64,000 nucleotides of DNA from contig NZ_JADGES010000003.1 in assembly GCF_016744255.1 (NCBI RefSeq), positions 41,513 to 105,512 on the forward strand, written 5' to 3'. Below are positions 29,704 through 38,382 of this stretch, one piece after another. A program made the translations under genes and the position numbers. Source of the DNA: Maribacter sp. Lineage in GTDB: Bacteria; Bacteroidota; Bacteroidia; Flavobacteriales; Flavobacteriaceae. Each line of letters starts with the position of its first letter. Within the stretch, counting starts at the first letter, position 1. Below the pieces are notes generated by a model. It was given only the letters and a program-made list of their open reading frames with translations. It had not been told where the DNA came from and did no database searches.

Positions 29704-30615
29704 CTACCAAAGATTTAGTGGATAAATATTCTGTTTTTTTAATTCCCCAATTGCCTTTTCTACGGTTTCTTTATCTTCTTTATAAGTAACACCAAACCAC
29801 TTTGCATTAGATTTTAAAACTTCTACGGTAGCTGTACCAGATTTTAATATCTCATTTACTACTGAAGGTATATAAAATTCAGCCTTTAAATTTTCTTTAT
29901 TAGCTTCTAAAAACTCTAGAAACAACTCCTCTCCAAACTCAAAACATTTTGGAGTAAAGCCCCAAAAATTCATTGAAACCACTGTGTCTTCATCAATTGG
30001 TATAAATTCACCCTCCTCATCTTTACACATTAGTTTACCGTCTATTTTTTCTATATGAGTACGTTCTGTAACATCTGTTAAGTATCCTTTTTCATTTACT
30101 TTACATTCCCCTCTTGAAACAAACCCATAATCTGATACTGTATTTTTTAACAAATAGGCCATTGTATTAAAATCATATGACTCTTTATTTTTGGCTGCTA
30201 AAGATTTTGCCATAACAACAAAAGCTTCTTTCCCATAAAAATCATCTGCATTGATAATTGCAAAATTTTCCGTAACAGAATCTTTTACCATTAACAGGGC
30301 GTGCCCTGTTCCCCATGGTTTTGTTCTTTCAGGGTTAATATATTTTTTAGGTACATTTTCTAGTTCCTGATATACATAAACAACTTCCGCTTTTCCTTCT
30401 AATTTTTTATTAAACTTTTCTTTAAACTCTTTTTCAAAACTTCTTCTAATGATAAATACAAATTTTCCGAACCCTGCTTGCAGAGCATCGTATATCGAGA
30501 AATCAATAATACTATCCCCCTCCGGAGTAAATGTGTCAATTTGTTTTAACCCTCCATAACGACTTCCCATTCCGGCGGCTAAAACTACAAGTGTTGGTGT
30601 ATTTCTATTACTCAT
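29704..30615 (-). CDS. Sugar-phosphate nucleotidyltransferase
   Basis: TLVVLAAGMGSRYGGLKQID, FAIINADDFYG, GTGHALL; adjacent to the kinase. Confidence 0.88.
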   Translation of the reverse strand: MSNRNTPTLVVLAAGMGSRYGGLKQIDTFTPEGDSIIDFSIYDALQAGFGKFVFIIRRSFEKEFKEKFNKKLEGKAEVVYVYQELENVPKKYINPERTKPWGTGHALLMVKDSVTENFAIINADDFYGKEAFVVMAKSLAAKNKESYDFNTMAYLLKNTVSDYGFVSRGECKVNEKGYLTDVTERTHIEKIDGKLMCKDEEGEFIPIDEDTVVSMNFWGFTPKCFEFGEELFLEFLEANKENLKAEFYIPSVVNEILKSGTATVEVLKSNAKWFGVTYKEDKETVEKAIGELKKQNIYPLNLW

Positions 30616-30725
30616 GATTATTATAAATTATAGGCCATTAATAGTTTTAAAAAAGCAACTAAAATCACCTCTTTACAGCACAAAAATAGGATGTTATTAT
30701 GGGATATAAAAGGATTTAAGCTTAA

Positions 30726-30743
30726 AATGTGTTCGAGCACATT
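30726..30743. promoter_or_regulatory. Candidate LacI-family operator AATGTGTTCGAGCACATT
   Basis: 16/18 palindromic positions, central CG; 39 bp upstream of the LacI start. Confidence 0.55.
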
Positions 30744-30781
30744 ATATTTAATCTAGAGTGAATTTACTATATTCGTTCTCT

Positions 30782-31822
30782 ATGAAAAAATATACCATAA
30801 AAGATATTGCTAAGTTAGCTGGTGTTTCTAAAGGTACCGTTGATAGAGTTCTTCATAAAAGAGGGAAAGTATCGGAAACTGCTTTAAAAAAAGTAAATAG
30901 TATACTTGATGATATAGATTTTAAACCAAACTTTATTGCGAAACAATTAAAGAATAATAAAATTTATACCATTTGCGTTTTACTACCCGACCCTAAAAAG
31001 GATGCATACTGGGAGTCTTGTATTGTTGGTATTAACAAAGCTGTTTTAGAATTTAACGCTTTTGGAATCCATGTGGAAATCTACTTTTTTAACCCAACAA
31101 GTACTGCATCGTTCTTAAAAGCTAATTTAACTATACAAGCAGTAGCTCCAGATGCCGTACTATTAGTTCCTTTATTTTTTAAAGAAGCTAGTACTATTAT
31201 AGAAGAATATAGTAATTCAGGAATCACTGTTTCTATATTTAACAATCATATTAATTCTTCCCCTGCAAAAAATTTTATTGGACAAGATTTATTTCAAAGT
31301 GGTAGAATTGGCGCTAAACTACTAAGTAGCATTATAAGTAAAGGAGGTCTTGCAATTATTCATATTGATGAAAAATACAATAACGCCATACATATGCAAG
31401 AAAAAGAAAAAGGTTTTAAAAGCTATTTTCAGGAATTAAACGCCCCCAAATACAACATTATAACTTACAAATTAAAACATTCTAATATAGAAAAAACATT
31501 AACTAGTATTATGGCAGAACACCCTGAATTGAAGGGGATTTTTGTAACAACATCTAAGAGTTATCAAGTGGCCGAAATTCTTCAAAATGAGCATGAAAAA
31601 AAAATAGCATTAGTTGGTTATGACTTATTACGTGAAAATATCTCCTTTTTAAAAAAGGGAAATATCGATTTTTTAATACATCAAAATCCAAAGCAACAAG
31701 CTTATCTTGGACTAAAACATTTAATTGAACATTTTCTTTTCGATAAAGAAATTCCTAGTCAAATATTATTACCCATAAATATTATTAATTCTGAGAGCAT
31801 TAAAACCTATACAGGAGATTAA
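30782..31822 (+). CDS. LacI-family transcriptional regulator (start at MKKYTIKDIAKLAGVSKGTVDRVLH)
   Basis: Canonical LacI HTH plus type-1 periplasmic-binding-like effector domain. ORF-track start is 30758. Confidence 0.93.
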   Translation: MKKYTIKDIAKLAGVSKGTVDRVLHKRGKVSETALKKVNSILDDIDFKPNFIAKQLKNNKIYTICVLLPDPKKDAYWESCIVGINKAVLEFNAFGIHVEIYFFNPTSTASFLKANLTIQAVAPDAVLLVPLFFKEASTIIEEYSNSGITVSIFNNHINSSPAKNFIGQDLFQSGRIGAKLLSSIISKGGLAIIHIDEKYNNAIHMQEKEKGFKSYFQELNAPKYNIITYKLKHSNIEKTLTSIMAEHPELKGIFVTTSKSYQVAEILQNEHEKKIALVGYDLLRENISFLKKGNIDFLIHQNPKQQAYLGLKHLIEHFLFDKEIPSQILLPINIINSESIKTYTGD

Positions 31823-32490
31823 AAGTTATGTAATTTTAGCATCCCAAAAGAGCTAGGGGTATGAAAATTGGGGTTTTCAGTTTTAGGGTCGACCCAAGTT
31901 ATCCAAGTAGGCTGGTACTTATTACCCTCTTTTTTATTGTACTTTGCCCTAAATATTCCGGTTTCAATCTCTCCATTTCTTAATAAACCAAACTTTTTCA
32001 GCGAAGAGATACTTATTCCTATTTCTACTGTAAAAAATGTGGCCTCAATAGATGATTTAACGGTTATATCATTTGCTGGCCAATTCCAATCAAAATCAAA
32101 TTGCTTGTTTGGGCGTGCCATAAAATCCATAATTCTTGAATCTGGATCAATTTCTAAACAATAATATGGATCCATAGATTTGCTCGACCTAAAAAAAAGC
32201 TCTACTCTATCTGAATTATTAATATTCGAAATTTTATTATCCGAAGTGTCTATATATACTTTAGAGTCCTCCACTTTAAAATAAAAAAAAATCGTTTTTG
32301 TATCGTATAGCGATCTAAATTCAATTTTACGTATTTCTTTTTTATCCCAAGGAGAAACAAATTCTGATAATACTTCGGCGTATTTCCAATTTTGATCTAT
32401 TCCCTTTCCTGTTATTTTAAGACAATCTGCCTTAATTGGCAATACATTATATTTTTTTGTTTTATTATCTTGTATAGTAACTGTGTTCAT
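31819..32490 (-). CDS. CBM9-like/sugar-binding protein, no signal peptide (start MNTVTIQDNK)
   Basis: FRSLYDTKTIFFYFKVEDSKVY...DRVELFFRSSKSMDPYYCLEIDPDSRIMDFMARPNKQFDFDWNWP resembles CBM9-like (DUF1083-type) domains. Confidence 0.75.
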   Translation of the reverse strand: MNTVTIQDNKTKKYNVLPIKADCLKITGKGIDQNWKYAEVLSEFVSPWDKKEIRKIEFRSLYDTKTIFFYFKVEDSKVYIDTSDNKISNINNSDRVELFFRSSKSMDPYYCLEIDPDSRIMDFMARPNKQFDFDWNWPANDITVKSSIEATFFTVEIGISISSLKKFGLLRNGEIETGIFRAKYNKKEGNKYQPTWITWVDPKTENPNFHTPSSFGMLKLHNF

Positions 32491-32606
32491 TAGGCTTTGT
32501 TTCTTAATTGGGTTATCATACAATAGAAGCCTTATAATATACCTAAATCTTCCATTTTTATACTAATCTAATCCTAGGAGTAATCTATTTTTTACCTAAC
32601 ACCTAT

Positions 32607-33902
32607 TTACAAATCTAATAAACTAGGTAACCATAGACTTAACTGAGGGAAATAAGTTACTAGAAACAATGCTATTATCATTGCTATAAAGAGAGGTAAA
32701 AGAGGTTTAATAACTTTCTCTATGGTTGTATTTGCTACACCAACCCCAACAAAAAGAACAGAGCCTACTGGTGGTGTGCATAAGCCTATGCTTAAGTTCA
32801 TTACCATGATAATTCCAAATTGAATAGGATCCATTCCTAATTTTTCAATAATTGGTAAAAATATTGGTGTAAAGATTAAAACTGCTGGTGTCATATCCAT
32901 AAAAATACCTACAAACAATAATATTAAGTTTATTATTAAAAGAATTATAATAGGATTATCACTTACAGTCAACAATACAGAACTAATACTTTGAGGAATA
33001 TTTTCATAAGACATTACCCAAGACATGCTCATAGAAGCACCTATTAACAGCATTACAATTGCTGTTGTGCCACAAGAATCTAATAAAATTTGTGATAGGT
33101 CTTTATATTTTATCTCTTTATATATAATTCCTAAAACGAGTGTATATAGTACGGCTATTGCAGATGCTTCAGTGGCTGTAAAAATACCAGCAACTATACC
33201 CCCAATAACTACTACTAATAACATTAAACTAGGAAATGCTCTTACAAAAGAACTTCCTACTTCCTTTAAAGTACTTTTTTTACCTACTTTATAGCCTTTC
33301 TTTTTAGCCCAAAACGAAGCTACTATCATAAGAAACAACCCTGTTATAATACCAGGTATATATCCTGCCAAAAACAATGCAGCAATGGACACTCCTCCAC
33401 TTGCTAATGAATATACAATAAGAACATTACTAGGTGGAATTATTAATCCTGTGGTTGATGATGTAATATTTACTGCGGCTCCAAATTCTTTTGAATAGCC
33501 TTCTTTTTCCATTTCTGGACCTAAAATACTACCCATAGCAGATGCTGATGCCATAGCAGAACCCGCAATAGCCCCCATTAACATAGCTGCAATGACGTTA
33601 ATTAAAGCTAATCCTCCTGGAAGCGAACCTACTATTGTTTTTGCAAAGTCTATTAAACGATGCGCAATCCCTCCTTTATTCATAAGCTGACCAGAAAGGA
33701 CAAAAAACGGAATCGCTAATAAAGCAAAACTATCTAAACCTGTAGCCATACGTTGAGACACCGTTGTAAGTGCAGGTAGCATTGATATGCTTGTCATCAT
33801 CGTTAATAACGACGAAATAGCTATGCTCCATGCTACAGGGACACCTATTAATAATAACCCAATAAAACTAAGTACTAAGATGAGTATAGGTAAATATTCC
33901 AT
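32607..33902 (-). CDS. dctM: TRAP transporter large permease (DctM)
   Basis: 431 aa; GSAMASASAMGSILGPEMEKEGYSKEFGAAVNITSSTTGLIIPPSNVLIVYSL. Confidence 0.95.
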   Translation of the reverse strand: MEYLPILILVLSFIGLLLIGVPVAWSIAISSLLTMMTSISMLPALTTVSQRMATGLDSFALLAIPFFVLSGQLMNKGGIAHRLIDFAKTIVGSLPGGLALINVIAAMLMGAIAGSAMASASAMGSILGPEMEKEGYSKEFGAAVNITSSTTGLIIPPSNVLIVYSLASGGVSIAALFLAGYIPGIITGLFLMIVASFWAKKKGYKVGKKSTLKEVGSSFVRAFPSLMLLVVVIGGIVAGIFTATEASAIAVLYTLVLGIIYKEIKYKDLSQILLDSCGTTAIVMLLIGASMSMSWVMSYENIPQSISSVLLTVSDNPIIILLIINLILLFVGIFMDMTPAVLIFTPIFLPIIEKLGMDPIQFGIIMVMNLSIGLCTPPVGSVLFVGVGVANTTIEKVIKPLLPLFIAMIIALFLVTYFPQLSLWLPSLLDL

Positions 33903-34366
33903 TATAATTGTTTGTTTATAATATCAGAAAGTTTGTAATAAATTATTAAAATTCCGCTTATCGGAATAACAAAATAAACTACTGCTAAGGGTATTTGTAA
34001 GGCTGGAGAATACTGCCCTAAAGTAAATGTTATATACACTAAACGCAGTCCCCCAACTACTAATGCGAAAAAGCAAAAAACAATGATAATCCAATTGATA
34101 AATATTTTTAGTTTTGTTTGCCCCTCTTTATTTAACTTTGTTGGTAATAAATCTATGGCAACATGCATGCGCCGCCCCGAAATATAAGCAGCTCCTAATA
34201 CTCCCACCCAAATCATAAGATACCGTGCCAATTCATCGGTAAAGGAACTTGGTGTACCAACTATAAATCTGGTAAAAACCTGCCATAATACATTAACAAC
34301 CATAACCCCCATAATTATAGCAAGTACCTTCCCTAAAATGCGATCAACTTTTTTTCTTAATTCCAT
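33902..34366 (-). CDS. dctQ: TRAP transporter small permease (DctQ)
   Basis: 154 aa; VLWQVFTRFIVGTPSSFTDELARYLMIWVGVLGAAYISGRRMHVAIDLL. Confidence 0.93.
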   Translation of the reverse strand: MELRKKVDRILGKVLAIIMGVMVVNVLWQVFTRFIVGTPSSFTDELARYLMIWVGVLGAAYISGRRMHVAIDLLPTKLNKEGQTKLKIFINWIIIVFCFFALVVGGLRLVYITFTLGQYSPALQIPLAVVYFVIPISGILIIYYKLSDIINKQL

Positions 34367-34368
34367 AG

Positions 34369-35349
34369 TTATTCACTTTCTTGAATTCTTTTAATAAGGC
34401 TATATATAGATTCATTATCCCTATAACTTTCATAAATAGGCTCCACTTTTTTCTTAAATAATGATTTGTCTGGTCTTACAACTTTTACACCTGCTTTCTT
34501 TACGGCCTCTAAAGCCTCTGATTCTGATTCTGCCCATAACTTCCTTTGATATATTACAGAAGCATCAACAGCCGTTTGCAACCAATTCTGTTCTTCTTTG
34601 GATAAACGCTCCCATAAATGTGTACTTATAATTAGCACATCTGGAATAGTAGTATGCTCATTTAGAGAAAAGAACTTACAAACCTCATAATGTCTTGATA
34701 AATAAAACGTTGGTGGGTTATTCTCTGCTCCATCAACAACTCCTTGTTGCAATGCTGTGTATAATTCCCCTGAAGAAATAGGTGTAGGAGAACCACCTAG
34801 ACTACTTACCATGTTCATGGCAGTAACGCTTTCCATAACCCTTATTTTTAGTCCTTCTAGATCTTTTGGAGACACTACTGACTTTTCTTTTGTATAAAAA
34901 CTTCTACTCCCAGCATCATAATATCCCAGACCTTTTAACCAATATTTTTTTCCGCCATCTAATAATTCTCTACCAATATCACCATCTAAAACATTAAAAG
35001 TATGCTTGCGATCTCTAAACAAAAAAGGCAATCCAAATACTTTCATATCTGGTGAAAAATTTTCCATAACAGCTGCAGATACTTTGGTCATATCTAAGCT
35101 TCCTATTTGCAGTAACTCCAGACATTGACGTTCTGACCCTAGTTGCTGATTTGGATATATCTCTAACTTTAATTTCCCTTTAGAGTTTTTTTCGAGTTCC
35201 TCACCCATAAGCTGCATGGCTTTATGTACAGGGTGACTCATATCTAACCCATGCGCTAATTTGATTGTTTTTTGTTTTTGTGAAGTTTGACAAGAATTAA
35301 ATACTAGCATGACAAGTGAAAGTATAAACAGGATAAGATTTTTTTTCAT
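34369..35349 (-). CDS. dctP: TRAP transporter substrate-binding protein (DctP), lipoprotein
   Basis: Lipobox VFNSC; GRELLDGGKKYWLKGLGYYDAGSRSFYTKEKSVVSPKDLEGLKIRVMES; QQGVVDGAENNPPTFYLSRHYEV. Confidence 0.95.
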   Translation of the reverse strand: MKKNLILFILSLVMLVFNSCQTSQKQKTIKLAHGLDMSHPVHKAMQLMGEELEKNSKGKLKLEIYPNQQLGSERQCLELLQIGSLDMTKVSAAVMENFSPDMKVFGLPFLFRDRKHTFNVLDGDIGRELLDGGKKYWLKGLGYYDAGSRSFYTKEKSVVSPKDLEGLKIRVMESVTAMNMVSSLGGSPTPISSGELYTALQQGVVDGAENNPPTFYLSRHYEVCKFFSLNEHTTIPDVLIISTHLWERLSKEEQNWLQTAVDASVIYQRKLWAESESEALEAVKKAGVKVVRPDKSLFKKKVEPIYESYRDNESIYSLIKRIQESE

Positions 35350-35469
35350 GTAGAGCCGTTTTTATTCTATATACAAATCACTTTAAAAAACATTATTACA
35401 TTTTGTATTTTAAAGATTTTTAACATTGTATTACAAGTAGCAAGTTCCTCCTTAAATATGAAAACACAA

Positions 35470-35495
35470 GGGGGGAAAATGCTCAATCAAGAGGG
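35470..35495 (-). promoter_or_regulatory. Shared PUL motif copy A (GGGGGGaAAATgcTCAAtcaAGAGGG) upstream of dctP
   Basis: 20/26 identical to copy B at 58287-58312. Confidence 0.5.
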
Positions 35496-35523
35496 GGCAA
35501 ATTAACACTAAACACCTACTTAT

Positions 35524-37701
35524 TTAATCCTTAATGATGTGAATATCGTTTTCTAATTTGCTTTTTTCAATTAAAACTACCTCTCCACTTACAAATTGGT
35601 TATTTACTTTTAAAAAATGCGCTGCTGGTACGGATGAGTTATGAACTACTAGTAGTGTATATTCTTTTTCATCGATAGTAATTGTTATCGCCTCTGCATC
35701 TTCATCTTTTAACACCACATTATTTCTGGTATAAACTAGTGTTTTTTTAAAACTGAGTTTTGTTTCTTCGGGGAAATACAAAAGAGAAATAAATGAAGTA
35801 GAGCCTTCTACCTTTTTAAATAGTTCGGCTTTTTTATTCTCTTTTTTTAAATTATACTCTGGTGACCACCAAGAGTCGGTTAATTTAATATCAACATCAT
35901 TAATTGGCTGTATTCTTAAATTTTTTTTATCATACGTGGTTACTAATCCATCATTTTCTATTTTAACCTTCTTATTAGGGTAATTAAAATATTGCGAATA
36001 TTTATGGCTACCATTTGATGAAAAACTATCGAAAACCAACCATATATTGGGCTTTAAAAACAATAATCTTCGTTTCATAGAAACAGGATGTTCTAATCTT
36101 TTATAGGCCGTATTTTCTGCCTCTGCATAATCATACGTTTTTGTAGATTCTGTAAATATGGCATTAGACCGTGCTTCAAAAGTGTTAGTCCAAGAATCTT
36201 TATATACCGTATTGGGCATATCATCTACCCCTAATGTATTATGACTTATGTTACTTTTAAAAAATTCTCGCCATTTATCATCCACATAAGAGTAACGGCC
36301 TCCATCAATTAAATAATCTCTATTATTAGCAAAAATGGTAAAATGCAACAAGTTATCGTGCCCATGTCCACAGCCTAACTTTTTTAAATGAAAACTTGTA
36401 TATGTTGCATCTTGCTCCCATGAAGTTCGCATATAAAAATCGCCAGAACTTTGCTGGTATGTACTTAAAAAACTAGGCGATTCTGAAGTCATATTATTAT
36501 AGATATCCTTATTTTTTATACCTGTTATGAATAAAGTTTCATAATCTAGTTGTTCAAAAGCTCTAGATTTTAAAACCGAATCATTGTATAATGAAGAAGC
36601 AAGTGTTAACAATCCTCTTAAATCTGTATCATCACTATCTCCCAATAACGGCTGATGATAATTAGGTTTCTGCCATTTTACATTGGCATATGCCATATCT
36701 TTAGTTTTCTGAATAATAATTTCTGGAAGCTTAATATTCTTCCGTTGCGCTAATAAATTAACATTCATATAGCAATGAAACACCTCATTATGGTACATAG
36801 GAGATTGCTCCCACTGTGTTCCGTCTGGTAAAATTTGCAACTTAACACAGGTAGTTAATTTATCTAAAGCTTCTTTTTGCCACTGTTTGGCTACTTTAAA
36901 TTCTGTTAAAAAATGAGCCACATTAAATAATCCATGAAACTCTAGAACTCCCCAATTACTGGTTTGCGAGAAATTATTAAACGAACTGTTTATATATTCT
37001 CCATGCTCATATAATGAGGTTAAGAATTTTTCTAGAAATTCAGGAGTTACGTGTTTAGAATTTTTAATATACTCAAAAGCTTTTATCCAGTTTTCGCACC
37101 GAATGCCCGCTTCGATTCTCCGCCATGTAAAGTGCTTTAAATCGTCTTTTAATGGATTGCTATCTATCCAATGCGTTACTTGTTTTACGAATTTTTTAGC
37201 ATATTTTTCGTTTCTAGTGAGCAAATAGGCTCTTCCTAAATCAATCCAAAACTTATGCCTATTTAACATATAACACCATTCTTCATCCCCGTTTGGTATT
37301 ACAGTCCAATCTATTTCTCCTTTAAATTGATATGGAATATTTGTTTTTTCCATATCCCAATCATCTCGAAATAGAAAATACTGATTTAGAACATCATTTG
37401 CCACTTTCATGGTTTTCCTAACATTTTCTGGATATTCTTTTTTAATAAAAACAACATCATTTTCATTAACCTGTAAATACAAATTATCTTTTTCTCTATA
37501 AATAGTAAGCAAGTCTTTTAATGCTTGATCCTTTTGATTACTTTTTATAGATTTCTCTACTGATTTTAATAAATCTTCATTAAAATTGAGCTTATTAAAA
37601 ATACCCTGGTCTTTATTTTGAGCAAAACTTCCGCAAATAAACATTACTAAAAGTAGAAAAGTACTTGCCTTGCTATATGCTAACTTCATTTTTAAATTCA
37701 T
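35524..37701 (-). CDS. Heparinase II/III-like polysaccharide lyase, secreted
   Basis: Signal peptide; helical N-domain (WRRIEAGIRCENWIKAFEYI, LPDGTQWEQSPMYHNEVFHCYMNVN) and heparinase II/III C-domain (GCGHGHDNLLHFTIFANNRDYLIDGGRYSYVDDKWREFFKSNISHNTLGVD). Confidence 0.9.
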   Translation of the reverse strand: MNLKMKLAYSKASTFLLLVMFICGSFAQNKDQGIFNKLNFNEDLLKSVEKSIKSNQKDQALKDLLTIYREKDNLYLQVNENDVVFIKKEYPENVRKTMKVANDVLNQYFLFRDDWDMEKTNIPYQFKGEIDWTVIPNGDEEWCYMLNRHKFWIDLGRAYLLTRNEKYAKKFVKQVTHWIDSNPLKDDLKHFTWRRIEAGIRCENWIKAFEYIKNSKHVTPEFLEKFLTSLYEHGEYINSSFNNFSQTSNWGVLEFHGLFNVAHFLTEFKVAKQWQKEALDKLTTCVKLQILPDGTQWEQSPMYHNEVFHCYMNVNLLAQRKNIKLPEIIIQKTKDMAYANVKWQKPNYHQPLLGDSDDTDLRGLLTLASSLYNDSVLKSRAFEQLDYETLFITGIKNKDIYNNMTSESPSFLSTYQQSSGDFYMRTSWEQDATYTSFHLKKLGCGHGHDNLLHFTIFANNRDYLIDGGRYSYVDDKWREFFKSNISHNTLGVDDMPNTVYKDSWTNTFEARSNAIFTESTKTYDYAEAENTAYKRLEHPVSMKRRLLFLKPNIWLVFDSFSSNGSHKYSQYFNYPNKKVKIENDGLVTTYDKKNLRIQPINDVDIKLTDSWWSPEYNLKKENKKAELFKKVEGSTSFISLLYFPEETKLSFKKTLVYTRNNVVLKDEDAEAITITIDEKEYTLLVVHNSSVPAAHFLKVNNQFVSGEVVLIEKSKLENDIHIIKD

Positions 37702-37706
37702 ACGTG

Positions 37707-38075
37707 TTATAATTTATTCATTTTAAGGGTATAATACAGCGCTAATGGCATCATAAAATTAGCTCCACGTTCAATAAAAGACCAAATAGAATCTCCAGAT
37801 ATTGGGCGAATTAAAGCTGTTAAAAAAGCCCAAATAGCAGCCCAAATAATTATTTTATTGTAAGGTTTTAATAGTATAAATAAAGCTACAACAACATCTA
37901 AACAACCAATATATACAATCAAAGTATGAGCAGATTCTGTTGGGATATAAACAGTTTCTAAATACTTAATCCAACTGGGGTTTCCTTGAATTGCAAAAAC
38001 ACCATGGCCTAAAAAAGTCATAAAAATACCTATTCTTAAAATCCACTCTATTGTTTTTAGGTTCGGTTTTTTCAT
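37707..38075 (-). CDS. Hypothetical small membrane protein (DoxX-like)
   Basis: 122 aa, 4 TM; EWILRIGIFMTFLGHGVFAIQGNPSWIKYLE. Confidence 0.65.
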   Translation of the reverse strand: MKKPNLKTIEWILRIGIFMTFLGHGVFAIQGNPSWIKYLETVYIPTESAHTLIVYIGCLDVVVALFILLKPYNKIIIWAAIWAFLTALIRPISGDSIWSFIERGANFMMPLALYYTLKMNKL

Positions 38076-38382
38076 TTAAAATTTACTAAATTTATTCTAC
38101 TGTATAACTTCAAAATTTTGAAACATCCTGTTATTATTAACTCCAACTAATTAAAAATAACCATTTACCTAAGGTTTATCATTGTTAACTTTAGGCACCC
38201 TTTAACTTCTAAAAACCTATTACATATTATTTCTAAATAGTCTTTTCTATTTGGTTATTGTTCTAAAGTTTAGTTTTTATAATCCTTTAAAATTTTCTTA
38301 TAAATAACAGTTACTAAGGAGTAACTCTTCATCCATTTAAATAGTAAAAATTTGTAATTTAAAACAGATACATTAACGCTTT

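Noticed and set aside
38309-38326. AGTTACT-AAGG-AGTAACT hairpin downstream of the sulfatase gene
   Set aside because: Only 7-bp stem and no T-tract; may be a weak mRNA-end structure but insufficient support.
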